A DNA stretch of 64,000 bases from Dyella_B sp035503745 (GCF_035503745.1 NZ_DATJTC010000036.1:182884-246883), one strand, 5' to 3'; positions 38,004 through 46,651 are shown, numbered from the stretch's first letter. Numbers and translations: made by a program. Notes: generated by a model not told the origin, from the letters alone.

Positions 38004-38897
38004 TCAGGCGGCGTCCGCCAAGGATGCCAGAGTCGCCAAGGCCTTGCGCAACTGCTCGCGCGCCGGGCCGTGTTCCAGTTCCACCAACGGCAGCCGCGGC
38101 ATGGCCGATCCCAGCCCCAGGTCCGGCAGCCCCGCCTTCACCGCGATCGGGTTGGGAGCGCAGTTGAGCGCCTGCACCAACGGATCGAGCGCGGCGTGGC
38201 AATGCAAGGCCGCGGCGCGGTCGCCCGCGGTGGCCGCATCGCACAGCGCCCGGAAAGCCCTGGGGACGAGATTGGCCACCACCGAGACGGTGCCGGCGGC
38301 CCCCGCCAGCATGGCCTGGGCCGCGCTGCCGTCGTCGCCGGACAGATAGACGAAATCCGAGCGCACAAGTTCCGCGCTGCGCCCGATGCGCTCGGCATCG
38401 CCGCGCGCTTCCTTGATGCCGATGATGGCCGGATGATCGCGCAGCACGGCGGTGGTTTCGGGCGCGATGTCGCAGCCGGTGCGGGAGGGCACGTTGTAAA
38501 GCAGTATGGGCAGCCCCCCATGCTCGGCCACTTCGGTGAAGTGGCGGCGCAGGCCTTCCTGCGTCGGCCGCACGTAATAAGGTGCGACCACCAGCGCCGC
38601 GTCGGCGCCCCGTTCACGCGCGCGCCGGGTCGCGGCCACGGTCTTGGCCGTACCCGCCTCGCCGGTGCCGGCGATCACCGGGATGCGGCCGGCCACGTGC
38701 TCGACCGCAAAGGACAGCAACTGATCGTATTCAGTATGTTCGAGCATGTGGGCCTCGCCGGTGGAGCCGGCAACGACCACAGCCTGGGTGCCACCTGCGA
38801 TCTGGAAATCGAGCAAACGGCCGAAGGCCGCCAGGTCGAGCGCCCCGTCCGGGGAGAACGGGGTAACCAGCGCGCAGATGCTTCCGCGAATGTTCAT
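38004..38897 (-). CDS. dapA: 4-hydroxy-tetrahydrodipicolinate synthase
   Basis: 297 residues from ATG 38897. The Schiff-base lysine is K162 in G-I-K-E-A-R-G-D and the proton-relay tyrosine is Y134 in L-L-Y-N-V-P-S-R-T-G. A-G-S-T-G-E near 43-48 binds pyruvate. It condenses pyruvate with aspartate semialdehyde, the first step of lysine and meso-DAP synthesis for peptidoglycan. bamC follows it; gcvR is divergent. Confidence 0.96.
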   Translation of the reverse strand: MNIRGSICALVTPFSPDGALDLAAFGRLLDFQIAGGTQAVVVAGSTGEAHMLEHTEYDQLLSFAVEHVAGRIPVIAGTGEAGTAKTVAATRRARERGADAALVVAPYYVRPTQEGLRRHFTEVAEHGGLPILLYNVPSRTGCDIAPETTAVLRDHPAIIGIKEARGDAERIGRSAELVRSDFVYLSGDDGSAAQAMLAGAAGTVSVVANLVPRAFRALCDAATAGDRAAALHCHAALDPLVQALNCAPNPIAVKAGLPDLGLGSAMPRLPLVELEHGPAREQLRKALATLASLADAA

Positions 38898-39010
38898 GGC
38901 GCAATCCGCACAAAACCAAGCCCAGCATGTTACTTGCGGCCCCGCGGGACGGGCAAGTAAGCTGGGGGTTCGCTCGTCGTCATCCCGCACGACGCGGGGT
39001 CGCACCGTCC

Positions 39011-39574
39011 ATGTCCACGAACCCTTTTTCCGCGCGGTCCAGCAACGATCACCAACTGCTGATCCAGACGCTGACGCCGGCGGCGCGCACGCCCCTGCTC
39101 GCGCTGGCCAGGCGCATCGCCGATGCCGGGTGCAACCTCTCCGACGCGCGCGTATCGACCATCGGCACCGACACCTCTCTCACCCTGCTCGCCACCGGCG
39201 CCTGGGATGCGGTGGCCAAGCTCGAGACGGCACTGACCAAACTGGCGCGCGAAGAAGAGCTGCGCCTGACGCACTACCGTACCAGCCCGCGCGAACCCAG
39301 CACGCACCTGCTGCCGTATCTGGTGGAAGTGGTGTCCTCCGACCGTCCCGGCATCCTGGTGAAGATCGTGGATTTCTTCAGCCGCCACGACATCAGCGTG
39401 GAGCAGCTCAGTTCGATGCGCTACCAGGCCATGCAGACGGGCGCGGCGATGTTCCAGGCGCAGTTCACCATCGGGGTACCGGACAAGCTGCACATCGCCG
39501 CCTTGCGCGACGATTTCCTGGAGTTCTGCGACGGCCTGAATCTGGACGCCATCATGGATCCGGTGAAGTTTTAA
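39011..39574 (+). CDS. gcvR: Glycine cleavage system regulator GcvR (double ACT)
   Basis: 187 residues from ATG 39011. Two ACT-type domains (about 12-85 and 98-180) are apparent, with the second beginning L-V-E-V-V-S-S-D-R-P-G-I-L-V-K-I-V-D-F-F. GcvR binds glycine and antagonises the activator GcvA in enterobacteria. The order dapA (divergent), gcvR, bcp matches E. coli. The control target here is not shown by the window. Confidence 0.88.
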   Translation: MSTNPFSARSSNDHQLLIQTLTPAARTPLLALARRIADAGCNLSDARVSTIGTDTSLTLLATGAWDAVAKLETALTKLAREEELRLTHYRTSPREPSTHLLPYLVEVVSSDRPGILVKIVDFFSRHDISVEQLSSMRYQAMQTGAAMFQAQFTIGVPDKLHIAALRDDFLEFCDGLNLDAIMDPVKF

Positions 39575-39937
39575 GGATGCGCCGGCCCATTTTTCGTGGG
39601 TGGCATGATGTCCAGAAGGTCCGCAGCACAGCAAAGACTGGACGTCTTTTCAAGACGCGCGGCGCAGCATGCGCGCCTTCTGGACATCACCCTTCGGGCC
39701 GGCCCTGCCGGTCCGCATCCCTTCGATCCATCGGCTCAACAGACAGCCGGCCGGCCCTCGCCGACGCCCCTGTGACCTGCAACCAGGCAGAGCTGGCGAC
39801 GCCCGCGAAAAAGGGGCCAGCGCATTCCTGAGAATGCTCCGCCTGGGATGATCTGACAAGCCTGTTTTCCGAAGCCCGACACGCGCTAGTCTGCGCTCCA
39901 GCAAGCGCAGAACTTCAGTCAGGCTTCCGGAGAACAC
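39575..39937. other. 363-bp gap between gcvR and bcp with a cruciform
   Basis: No gene is seen. It holds a 14-bp perfect inverted repeat at 39606-39689 that shares its core with the MITE-like element at 17976-18078, and GC-rich palindromic segments near 39700-39770. bcp has its own ribosome binding site (GGAG five bases before ATG) and presumably its own promoter. Confidence 0.6.
39606..39689. repeat. Inverted repeat with TGATGTCCAGAAGG arms
   Basis: TGATGTCCAGAAGG (39606-39619) and CCTTCTGGACATCA (39676-39689) are perfect reverse complements separated by 56 bases, which themselves contain a small hairpin (AAGAC/GTCTT). The motif recurs inside the MITE-like element at 18034-18050. Confidence 0.75.
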
Positions 39938-40399
39938 ATGCCCGACCTAGGCAAGAAAGTCCCCAAGCTGCACGGCGTCACCGGCGATGGCAGCACACTG
40001 AAACTCGATGCATTGAAGGGCCAATGGGTAGTGGTCTATTTCTACCCCAAGGACAGCACCCCCGGCTGTACCAGCGAGGCGAAAGATTTTCGCGATCTGT
40101 ACCCCGCCTTCCGCAAGCGGCATGCCGAAATCGTCGGCGTTTCGCGCGATTCGGTCAAATCCCACGCCAACTTCGCAGCCAAGCAGGAACTGCCCTTCCC
40201 GCTGCTGTCCGACGCCGACGAAACCTGGTGCAACGCCTTCGACGTGATCCATGAAAAGGTGCTGTACGGGAAACGTCACATGGGCGTGGTACGCAGTACC
40301 TTTCTGATCGACCCCGACGGCAAGCTCGCCGCGGAATGGCGGGGCGTAAAAGTACCCGGCCATGCCCAGGCGGTGCTGGACGCCATCCCAACACGGTGA
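39938..40399 (+). CDS. bcp: Thioredoxin-dependent peroxiredoxin (BCP/PrxQ)
   Basis: 153 residues. The peroxidatic cysteine is C44 in P-K-D-S-T-P-G-C-T. The residue five positions later, a resolving cysteine in E. coli BCP, is lysine here (K49); the only other cysteine is C98 (E-T-W-C-N-A-F). It reduces hydroperoxides with thioredoxin. It follows gcvR, as in many gammaproteobacteria. Confidence 0.94.
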   Translation: MPDLGKKVPKLHGVTGDGSTLKLDALKGQWVVVYFYPKDSTPGCTSEAKDFRDLYPAFRKRHAEIVGVSRDSVKSHANFAAKQELPFPLLSDADETWCNAFDVIHEKVLYGKRHMGVVRSTFLIDPDGKLAAEWRGVKVPGHAQAVLDAIPTR

Positions 40400-40472
40400 T
40401 CTGTTCTACGTCACACGCCTTCGCCAACGTGCCACATCCCCTCCACCTCCAGCCTCGCGAGGTTCCTTCCGC

Positions 40473-41852
40473 ATGACCGGAAGCAAGCGCATCTACGCTC
40501 TCGATACCAACGTGCTATTGCATGACCCCACCTCGCTGTTCCGCTTTGAGGAACACGACGTGTTTATCCCGATGACGGTGCTGGAGGAACTGGACGAAAA
40601 GAAAAAAGGCGCGTCGGAAGTTTCGCGCAACGGCCGCCAGGTCAGCCGTTTCCTCAACGAGCTGATCGAACGCGGCAACGGCCACGGCATCAGCAACGGA
40701 CTGGAACTGAGCAGCCCCGAGGGCGTCAAGCTCCGCCGCGGTGCGGGCGTGGGTCGCCTGTACTTTCAGCAGCGCACCAGCAACGGCCACGGCAAGGCGG
40801 ATAACCAGATCCTCTCCGCGGTGATCGAACTGCGCGACCAGAGTCCCGATCGCGCGGTGATCCTGGTCACCAAGGACATCAACCTGCGCATCAAGGCCAA
40901 GATTTACGGCATCGATGCGGAAGACTACGAAAACGACCGCGCGCTGGACGACTTCGCCCTGCTCTATACCGGCTCCACCGAACTGCCGGAAGACTTCTGG
41001 GACAAGCATGCCGAAGTGCAGTCGTGGAACGAGCGCGGCCGTACCTTCTACAAGGTCGATCGCCACGAGGACGAAGACTGGCATCCCAACCAGTGCCTGT
41101 TCCTGCCCGGCGAAAACAGCGTCGAACTGCGTGTACTGCACGTGGACGAACAACATGCCACGCTGGTACTGCTCGACGATCACAGCCACAGCAACCACAG
41201 CGTGTGGGGCATCGCCGCGCGCAATCGCGAACAGAACTTCGCACTCAACGTATTGATGGACCCCGACGTCGACTTCGTCACCCTGCTAGGCACCGCCGGC
41301 ACCGGCAAGACGCTGCTGGCGCTCGCCGCGGGACTGGCCCAGGTGATGGACCAGCAACGCTACCGCGAAATCATCATGACGCGCGCGACCGTGTCGGTGG
41401 GCGAAGACATCGGCTTCCTGCCCGGCACCGAAGAAGAAAAGATGACGCCATGGATGGGCGCGCTCACCGACAACCTCGAAGTGCTCGCCAATCCGGAAGA
41501 AGGCGGCAGTTGGGGCCGCCAGGCGACCAATGACCTGTTGGCGTCGCGCATCAAGATCCGCTCGCTCAACTTCATGCGCGGGCGCACCTTCCTTTCGCGC
41601 TACCTGATCATCGACGAAGCGCAGAACCTCACGCCCAAGCAGATGAAGACGCTGATCACGCGTGCCGGCCCTGGCACCAAGATCGTATGCCTGGGCAACG
41701 TGGAGCAGATCGACACGCCTTACCTCACCGAGACAACGTCGGGCCTCACCTACGCGGTGGACCGCTTCAAGCATTGGGCGCATTCGGCGCACATCACGCT
41801 GCGGCGTGGCGAGCGTTCGCGGCTGGCGGATTTTGCGTCGGAGGCGATGTAG
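40473..41852 (+). CDS. PIN-PhoH family protein (PhoH2-type RNase/RNA helicase)
   Basis: 459 residues from ATG 40473. N-terminal PIN domain (1-140) starts Y-A-L-D-T-N-V-L-L-H-D and keeps acidic metal ligands (D-N-Q-I-L, V-T-K-D-I-N). The C-terminal PhoH ATPase (about 240-450) has Walker A G-T-A-G-T-G-K-T and Walker B I-I-D-E-A-Q-N. Such fusions unwind and cleave RNA in an ATP-dependent way and in some bacteria behave as toxins; no small antitoxin gene is found beside this one. Confidence 0.93.
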   Translation: MTGSKRIYALDTNVLLHDPTSLFRFEEHDVFIPMTVLEELDEKKKGASEVSRNGRQVSRFLNELIERGNGHGISNGLELSSPEGVKLRRGAGVGRLYFQQRTSNGHGKADNQILSAVIELRDQSPDRAVILVTKDINLRIKAKIYGIDAEDYENDRALDDFALLYTGSTELPEDFWDKHAEVQSWNERGRTFYKVDRHEDEDWHPNQCLFLPGENSVELRVLHVDEQHATLVLLDDHSHSNHSVWGIAARNREQNFALNVLMDPDVDFVTLLGTAGTGKTLLALAAGLAQVMDQQRYREIIMTRATVSVGEDIGFLPGTEEEKMTPWMGALTDNLEVLANPEEGGSWGRQATNDLLASRIKIRSLNFMRGRTFLSRYLIIDEAQNLTPKQMKTLITRAGPGTKIVCLGNVEQIDTPYLTETTSGLTYAVDRFKHWAHSAHITLRRGERSRLADFASEAM

Positions 41853-41871
41853 CCTTTGGCTCGTCGCTTTG

Positions 41872-41984
41872 GGCTCGTCATTCCGGTGCAGGTCCAAGCG
41901 CCTTTCAACAGCGAAGCTAGTCAATTTGAGCGCTACGCGCTGGTTTACCCAACTGGATCCCGGCCTGTGCCGGAATGACGAGCC
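41872..41984. repeat. Inverted repeat and dispersed repeat copy B
   Basis: GGCTCGTCATTCCGG (41872-41886) and CCGGAATGACGAGCC (41970-41984) are perfect 15-bp inverted arms. The interior includes GCGCCTTTCAACAGCG (41898-41913), shared exactly with 2699-2714, and the near-shared AACTGGATCCCGGCCT. The structure resembles the small CGTCATTCCGG repeats frequent in xanthomonad genomes. Confidence 0.75.
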
Positions 41985-41990
41985 AAGAGC

Positions 41991-42779
41991 GTGCGGCCAC
42001 CCTTATCACCACCCATTGCGCTCACCATCGCCGGATCCGACTCCGGCGGTGGCGCGGGCATCCAGGCGGACCTCAAAACCTTCCATGCATACGGCGTGCA
42101 TGGACTTTCCGTCATCGCCGCGATCACCTCGCAGAACACCCGCGGCGTCACCGCGGTGCACCCCGTCCCGCTCGCGCACATCCGCAGCCAGCTCCACGCG
42201 CTGTTCGATGACTTCCCTGTCGCCGCGGTAAAAACCGGCATGCTCGGCAATGCCGCCACCGTGCGCCTGGTCGCGCGCGAGCTGCGCAAGCGCAAACCGG
42301 CGTGGCTGGTGGTCGATCCGGTGATGATCTCTACCAGCGGCTCGCGCCTGCTTGACGAAGACGCCCTCGATGCGATGGTCAACGAATTGATCCCGCTGGC
42401 CGACGTGCTGACGCCCAACCTGCCCGAAGCCCAAGCGCTGACCGGCCGCACATTGCGCAATGCCAGCCAGATGATCAAGGCGGGCGAGACCTTGCGCGCC
42501 CTGGGCGCCCAGGCGGTTTTGCTGAAGGGCGGCCATGCGGCCGGCGACGATGTCGTGGACCGCTTTTTTGACGCGCGCGGCCTACTGGAAATCCGCCATG
42601 CCCGTCTCCCGCGCGAAGGCCACGGCACCGGCTGCACCCTGGCGTCGGCGATCGCCGCGGGCCTCGCCAGCGGTCTTTCCGCTCGCCAGGCCGTGCGACG
42701 AGCCAGCGCCTACGTGCATCGCGCACTCAAGCAGGCCTACCGCCCCGGCGGCGGCGCGGTCCACGTGCTGCGCCACTGA
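41991..42779 (+). CDS. thiD: Hydroxymethylpyrimidine/phosphomethylpyrimidine kinase
   Basis: 262 residues from a GTG start. It has A-G-S-D-S-G-G-G-A-G-I-Q-A-D-L near 14-28 and G-H-G-T-G-C-T-L-A-S-A-I-A near 205-217, the anion-hole motif. It phosphorylates HMP twice in thiamine synthesis. No TPP riboswitch (no CTGAGA element) is seen in the 138 bp upstream, which is filled by the inverted repeat described there. Confidence 0.94.
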   Translation: MRPPLSPPIALTIAGSDSGGGAGIQADLKTFHAYGVHGLSVIAAITSQNTRGVTAVHPVPLAHIRSQLHALFDDFPVAAVKTGMLGNAATVRLVARELRKRKPAWLVVDPVMISTSGSRLLDEDALDAMVNELIPLADVLTPNLPEAQALTGRTLRNASQMIKAGETLRALGAQAVLLKGGHAAGDDVVDRFFDARGLLEIRHARLPREGHGTGCTLASAIAAGLASGLSARQAVRRASAYVHRALKQAYRPGGGAVHVLRH

Positions 42780-42869
42780 GCGTTGCAATAGCTGTAAAAT
42801 CCTTGGCTTGCGGCCATCCGGCCACTTATTCCAGCCTTCTACCTGGCGCTACCCGAACCGCTTCTCACG

Positions 42870-43817
42870 ATGGATTTCCTCAGCCCTCGCTTTATCGTCC
42901 TCTACGTGCTGCTGACCTTCGTACTGTGCGTGCTGCTGGTGCATCTGCGCGGTCGCGCGCGGTTGCGCTTTGATCGCCAACTGGTCGATCACTCGGCCAT
43001 CTTCGCGCCGTACAACCTGTTGATGTACGCATTTTCCGCGGTGCCGGCACGACCGATCCTCGATCGCCGCGGCTTCCCGCAACTGGATCTGCTGCAAGCG
43101 AATTGGCAAACCATCCGCGAAGAAGCGCTGCAGCTGTTCGACGAAGGCCACATACGCGCCGCGCAGAACAACAACGACGCCAGCTTCAACAGCTTCTTCA
43201 AGCAGGGCTGGAAGCGCTTTTACCTGAAATGGTACGGCGAGCCGCTCGCGTCGGCCGAGGCGCTTTGCCCGCAAACCGTGGCGCTGCTCAAATCCATCCC
43301 CAGCGTCAAGGCCGCGATGTTCGCCACGCTGGCGCCCAACAGCAAGCTCAATCCGCACCGCGATCCGTTCGCCGGATCCTTGCGTTATCACCTGGGCCTG
43401 ATCACGCCCAACTCGCGCGACTGCCGCATTTTCGTCGACGGCGAGGAGCATGCCTGGGGCGACGGCAAAGACGTGGTCTTTGACGAAACCTACGTGCACT
43501 GGGTCGAAAACAAGACCGACCAGACCCGCGTGATCCTGTTCGCCGACGTCGAGCGCCCGTTGCGCACGCGCGTCATGAACGCCATCAACCATCGTGTCGG
43601 CGCATTCATGGGCAAGATCACCGCCTCGCCCAACACCGAGTCGCCGGAAGAAAAAACCGGCTTCGTCAATCGCATGTTCGCGCTCAACCAGCGCAACCGC
43701 GACCGCAACCGGGCGTTCAAGCGCAAGTACCCCAGGCTGTTCCGGACAGTGAAATACATCGGCATGCTGATCTTCATCTGGCTGGTGTTTCTCGCCCCGT
43801 GGCCGTTCGTGCGCTGA
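42870..43817 (+). CDS. lpxO: LpxO-like aspartyl/asparaginyl beta-hydroxylase family membrane protein
   Basis: 315 residues. Residues 6-25 form an N-terminal transmembrane segment and 290-312 a C-terminal one, a pattern seen in LpxO. The dioxygenase core has N-P-H-R-D-P-F-A-G-S-L-R-Y-H-L-G-L near 163-180 (first Fe2+ His/Asp) and V-H-W-V-E-N-K near 211 (second His), with R-V-I-L-F-A-D for 2-oxoglutarate. It probably adds a 2-hydroxyl group to a lipid A secondary acyl chain at the inner membrane. The exact substrate is inferred. Confidence 0.85.
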   Translation: MDFLSPRFIVLYVLLTFVLCVLLVHLRGRARLRFDRQLVDHSAIFAPYNLLMYAFSAVPARPILDRRGFPQLDLLQANWQTIREEALQLFDEGHIRAAQNNNDASFNSFFKQGWKRFYLKWYGEPLASAEALCPQTVALLKSIPSVKAAMFATLAPNSKLNPHRDPFAGSLRYHLGLITPNSRDCRIFVDGEEHAWGDGKDVVFDETYVHWVENKTDQTRVILFADVERPLRTRVMNAINHRVGAFMGKITASPNTESPEEKTGFVNRMFALNQRNRDRNRAFKRKYPRLFRTVKYIGMLIFIWLVFLAPWPFVR

Positions 43818-43874
43818 AACCGTCACGTTTTAAGGGTGTGGCACGTCCTGGTTCGTAGCCATCGGAGATCCGCC

Positions 43875-44774
43875 ATGGACCGCGACACCCGCTTTTTCCA
43901 GCAACATCGCTCGCGCCTGCTTGGGCTGGCCTATCGCATGCTAGGCACCCCCGCCGATGCCGAAGACGTGCTGCACGATGCATGGCTACGCTGGCACGCC
44001 CAGGACAAAAACGCGCTGGACGACCCGCAAGCGTGGCTGGTCACGGTCACCACCCGTCTGGCGCTGGACCGCCTGCGCCATGCCAAGGTCGAGCGCGAAC
44101 GCTACACCGGCCCCTGGCTGCCCGAACCGCTGATCGAAAGCGGCGAACAACCTGAGGCCGAAGCCGAGCGCGCCCAAACGCTTACCGTATCCTTCCTGCT
44201 GCTGCTCGAACGGCTCAGCGCCGAGGAGCGCGCCGCGTTCCTGTTGAACGAAGTGTTCGACTACAGCCACGCCGAAACCGCCGCGATGCTGGGCATCACC
44301 GAAGAAAGTTGCCGCCAGCGCGTGCATCGCGCCCGGCAGCGGCTGCGGCAGGATCGCCCGCGCTTTCACAGCGACACGACGACCCAGCGCCAGCTGCTTG
44401 AACGCTTTGCCGCCGCGCTGGAACACCCCACCGCGCAGAACCTGCACGCTTTGCTCGCCGCCGATGCGGTGCACGTCGCCGACGGCGGCGGCGTGGTCAC
44501 CGCGACGCTGCGTCCGCTGCACGGCGCCGAACGCATTGCGCGGCTGTACCTGCAAATCGCCCAACACGAACAGGGGCATCGGATCGAGCGAGCGCTGCGC
44601 ATGCTGAACGGCGAACCGGCCTTGCTGACCTGGGCCGACGGCAAGCTGGTCACCGCGATCTGGATCGAGTGCGACGACAGTCAGATCGTCTCGATGCAGG
44701 TGCTGCGCAACCCCGCCAAACTGGCGCGCCTGGCAGCTGTCACGAATTCGCCGGCCGGCACGTCCTTGCATTGA
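43875..44774 (+). CDS. sigJ: ECF41-type sigma factor (SigJ-like) with SnoaL-like C-terminal domain
   Basis: 299 residues from ATG 43875, with GGAG seven bases upstream. The sigma-2 region (about 10-80) has L-G-L-A-Y-R-M-L-G-T-x-A-D-A-E-D and sigma-4 (about 110-165) has L-S-A-E-E-R-A-A-F-L-L-x-E-V-F-D. The extra C-terminal domain (about 170-290) is SnoaL/NTF2-like and in ECF41 members controls activity in place of an anti-sigma factor. A carboxymuconolactone-decarboxylase-family gene follows by 38 bases, the standard ECF41 partner. Confidence 0.9.
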   Translation: MDRDTRFFQQHRSRLLGLAYRMLGTPADAEDVLHDAWLRWHAQDKNALDDPQAWLVTVTTRLALDRLRHAKVERERYTGPWLPEPLIESGEQPEAEAERAQTLTVSFLLLLERLSAEERAAFLLNEVFDYSHAETAAMLGITEESCRQRVHRARQRLRQDRPRFHSDTTTQRQLLERFAAALEHPTAQNLHALLAADAVHVADGGGVVTATLRPLHGAERIARLYLQIAQHEQGHRIERALRMLNGEPALLTWADGKLVTAIWIECDDSQIVSMQVLRNPAKLARLAAVTNSPAGTSLH

Positions 44775-44812
44775 ACGGCCCATCCGGGCCGCCTATGGCC
44801 GAGGAAACCCCC

Positions 44813-45280
44813 ATGTCAGCCCGTTTTTCGTATCAAGACCAGCCTGAAGCCCTCAAGCCGCTGTTTGCAATGAAGGCGCACATCGATCGTTCCGGCCTGG
44901 AGAAAAGCCTTACCCACCTGATCATGCTGCGCGCCTCGCAGCTCAACGGTTGCGCCTACTGCATCGACATGCACAGCAAGGAAGCCCGCGCCGAGGGCGA
45001 AACCGAGCAGCGCCTGTATGTGCTGCAAGCCTGGCGCGAAGCGCCGTTCTACAGTGCGCGCGAACGCGCGGCGTTGGCCTGGTGCGAAGCCGTGACGCGG
45101 CTCGATCCGGTGCACGGCGTGCCGGACGATGTGTATGAACAAGTGCGCAGCCAATTCAACGAGCGCGACCTGATGGACCTCAACATGCTGGTGATCATGA
45201 TCAACAGCTGGAACCGCATTGCGATTCCTTCGAGGATGGAGCCAGGCCATTTCCAGCCGACCAGCCGCAAGGTCGCTTGA
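44813..45280 (+). CDS. Carboxymuconolactone-decarboxylase/AhpD-like protein (ECF41 partner)
   Basis: 155 residues. The AhpD-type redox site is C47-A-Y-C50 followed by H54 (I-D-M-H). Proteins of this family act as peroxidase-type or decarboxylase enzymes; those next to ECF41 sigma factors are the main known target genes. The gene follows the sigma factor with a 38-base gap. A bidirectional terminator follows it. Confidence 0.9.
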   Translation: MSARFSYQDQPEALKPLFAMKAHIDRSGLEKSLTHLIMLRASQLNGCAYCIDMHSKEARAEGETEQRLYVLQAWREAPFYSARERAALAWCEAVTRLDPVHGVPDDVYEQVRSQFNERDLMDLNMLVIMINSWNRIAIPSRMEPGHFQPTSRKVA

Positions 45281-45288
45281 GGCCAAAG

Positions 45289-45314
45289 AAAAGACCGCCT
45301 TGGGGCGGCCTTTT
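45289..45314. terminator. Bidirectional terminator between the CMD gene and isocitrate dehydrogenase
   Basis: AAAAGACCGCC and GGCGGCCTTTT pair around loop TTGG with one A-C mismatch and T/A runs on both sides. It lies between convergent genes. Confidence 0.85.
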
Positions 45315-45337
45315 CCCTTGTTTGCGCATCCTGCCGA

Positions 45338-46351
45338 TCAGGCCTTCACGCGCCGGGCGATCGCCTCGCCAAAACTTTGCGTGGAACCCTTGCCGCCGAG
45401 GTCCGGCGTGACATGGTCGCGGTCGTTCGCCATGGTGTCGCGGATCGCCTGGCGCAGCGTGTTGCCCTTGTCCACCATGCCCAAGTGATCGAGCATGTCC
45501 GACGCCGCCAGCAACAGCGCGCACGGATTGGCAATGCCCTTGCCGGCGATGTCCGGCGCAGAGCCGTGCACCGCCTCGAAGATCGCCGCGTGCTCGCCGA
45601 TGTTGTCGCCGGGCGCCAGGCCCAAACCGCCGACCAGGCCGGCGCAAAGATCAGACAGGATGTCGCCGAACAGATTGGTGGTGACGATCACATCGAACTG
45701 CTCCGGACGCATCACCAGCTGCATGCAGGCATTGTCCACGATCATTTCGTTGAATTCGATCTGCGGGTATTCCTTGGCGATCTCGCGCGCCACGTTGAGG
45801 AACAGGCCCGACGCGGTCTTGATGATATTGGCCTTATGCACCGCGGTGACTTTCTTGCGGCCCTTCTTTACCGCCATCTCGAACGCATAACGCACGATGC
45901 GCGCGCTGCCCTTGCGGGTGTTGCGGATCATCGAGGTGGCGACTTCACCATCGTCGGAAATCGTCTGGCCTTCGGCAAGGTAGGCGCCTTCGGTGTTCTC
46001 GCGCACGGTGATGATGTCGATGTTCTCGTAGCGCGCCTTGGTGCCCGGGAAACTGATCGCCGGACGCACGTTCGCGTACAGGTCGAAGTGGCGGCGCAGC
46101 GTGACGTTGATCGAGGTGAAACCGCCGCCCACCGGCGTGGTCAGGGGCCCCTTCAGCGCCACCTTGTGCTTGGCGATGACGTCGAGCGTAGCCTTGGGCA
46201 GCAGGTCGCCGTGCTTTTCCAGCGCAATCATGCCGGCTTCGACGGTGTCGTAGCTCAGGCCGCAATCCAGTGCATCGAGCACGTGCAGCGTGGCGGACAT
46301 GATCTCCGGGCCGATACCGTCGCCCGGGATCACCGCGATGGTCTTGCTCAT
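45338..46351 (-). CDS. NAD-dependent isocitrate dehydrogenase
   Basis: 337 residues from ATG 46351, with AAGGAG seven bases upstream. It begins M-S-K-T-I-A-V-I-P-G-D-G-I-G-P-E. The substrate motif is N-V-T-L-R-R-H-F-D-L-Y-A-N-V-R-P. H-G-S-A-P-D-I-A-G-K replaces the H-G-T-A-P-K-Y-A-G of E. coli NADP-IDH, and the aspartate at that site is a known NAD+ determinant. Size and sequence match the short homoisocitrate/isocitrate family used by Xanthomonadales. It decarboxylates isocitrate in the citrate cycle. Isopropylmalate or homoisocitrate specificity is less likely. Confidence 0.87.
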   Translation of the reverse strand: MSKTIAVIPGDGIGPEIMSATLHVLDALDCGLSYDTVEAGMIALEKHGDLLPKATLDVIAKHKVALKGPLTTPVGGGFTSINVTLRRHFDLYANVRPAISFPGTKARYENIDIITVRENTEGAYLAEGQTISDDGEVATSMIRNTRKGSARIVRYAFEMAVKKGRKKVTAVHKANIIKTASGLFLNVAREIAKEYPQIEFNEMIVDNACMQLVMRPEQFDVIVTTNLFGDILSDLCAGLVGGLGLAPGDNIGEHAAIFEAVHGSAPDIAGKGIANPCALLLAASDMLDHLGMVDKGNTLRQAIRDTMANDRDHVTPDLGGKGSTQSFGEAIARRVKA

Positions 46352-46651
46352 GGGGGAACTCCTTGGAATGAAGCAGATATGCGGCGCGAGGGGAAGCGGC
46401 GCCGGCTGAAATCCGCTCAATTATCGCCGATGCGCGTGTCGGCGAATAGTCCGAAGGGGTTTTGAGACGTTGCAAATCCTCGCATGGAGCGTTGCATAGG
46501 CTCGAACAGGCAAGGTGCCCAGGGCGTTACTTCCGCCCACTCCGGGCACGCGCAGAGGACACAGGGAGGTGCCGGGCTTAGATCAAAACCCGGTGCAAGA
46601 CGGCCGCCTCACCCCAACCCTCTGCCCGACGGGGAGAGGGCGCAAAACAGA
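46352..46651. other. 300-bp gap between NAD-IDH and the second CMD gene
   Basis: I see no gene. It contains a GGGAGAGGG palindrome (46618-46640) just past the end of the CMD gene and, near 46572-46592, a small CCGGG/CCCGG hairpin. The rest would hold the promoter of the isocitrate dehydrogenase gene. Confidence 0.5.
46618..46640. repeat. CCCTCT...AGAGGG palindrome
   Basis: CCCTCTGCCCGACGGGGAGAGGG is palindromic with arms CCCTCT/AGAGGG and inner CCC/GGG pairing. It lies 11 bases past the CMD stop codon, related to the pair at 32505-32568; it has no T-run. Confidence 0.55.

Noticed and set aside
40473..41852. PIN-PhoH as a toxin-antitoxin module
   Set aside because: No small antitoxin frame precedes it; it follows bcp directly and looks like the common stand-alone form.
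41853..41990. TPP riboswitch before thiD
   Set aside because: No CTGAGA or ACCTGA elements; the gap is occupied by the inverted-repeat element.
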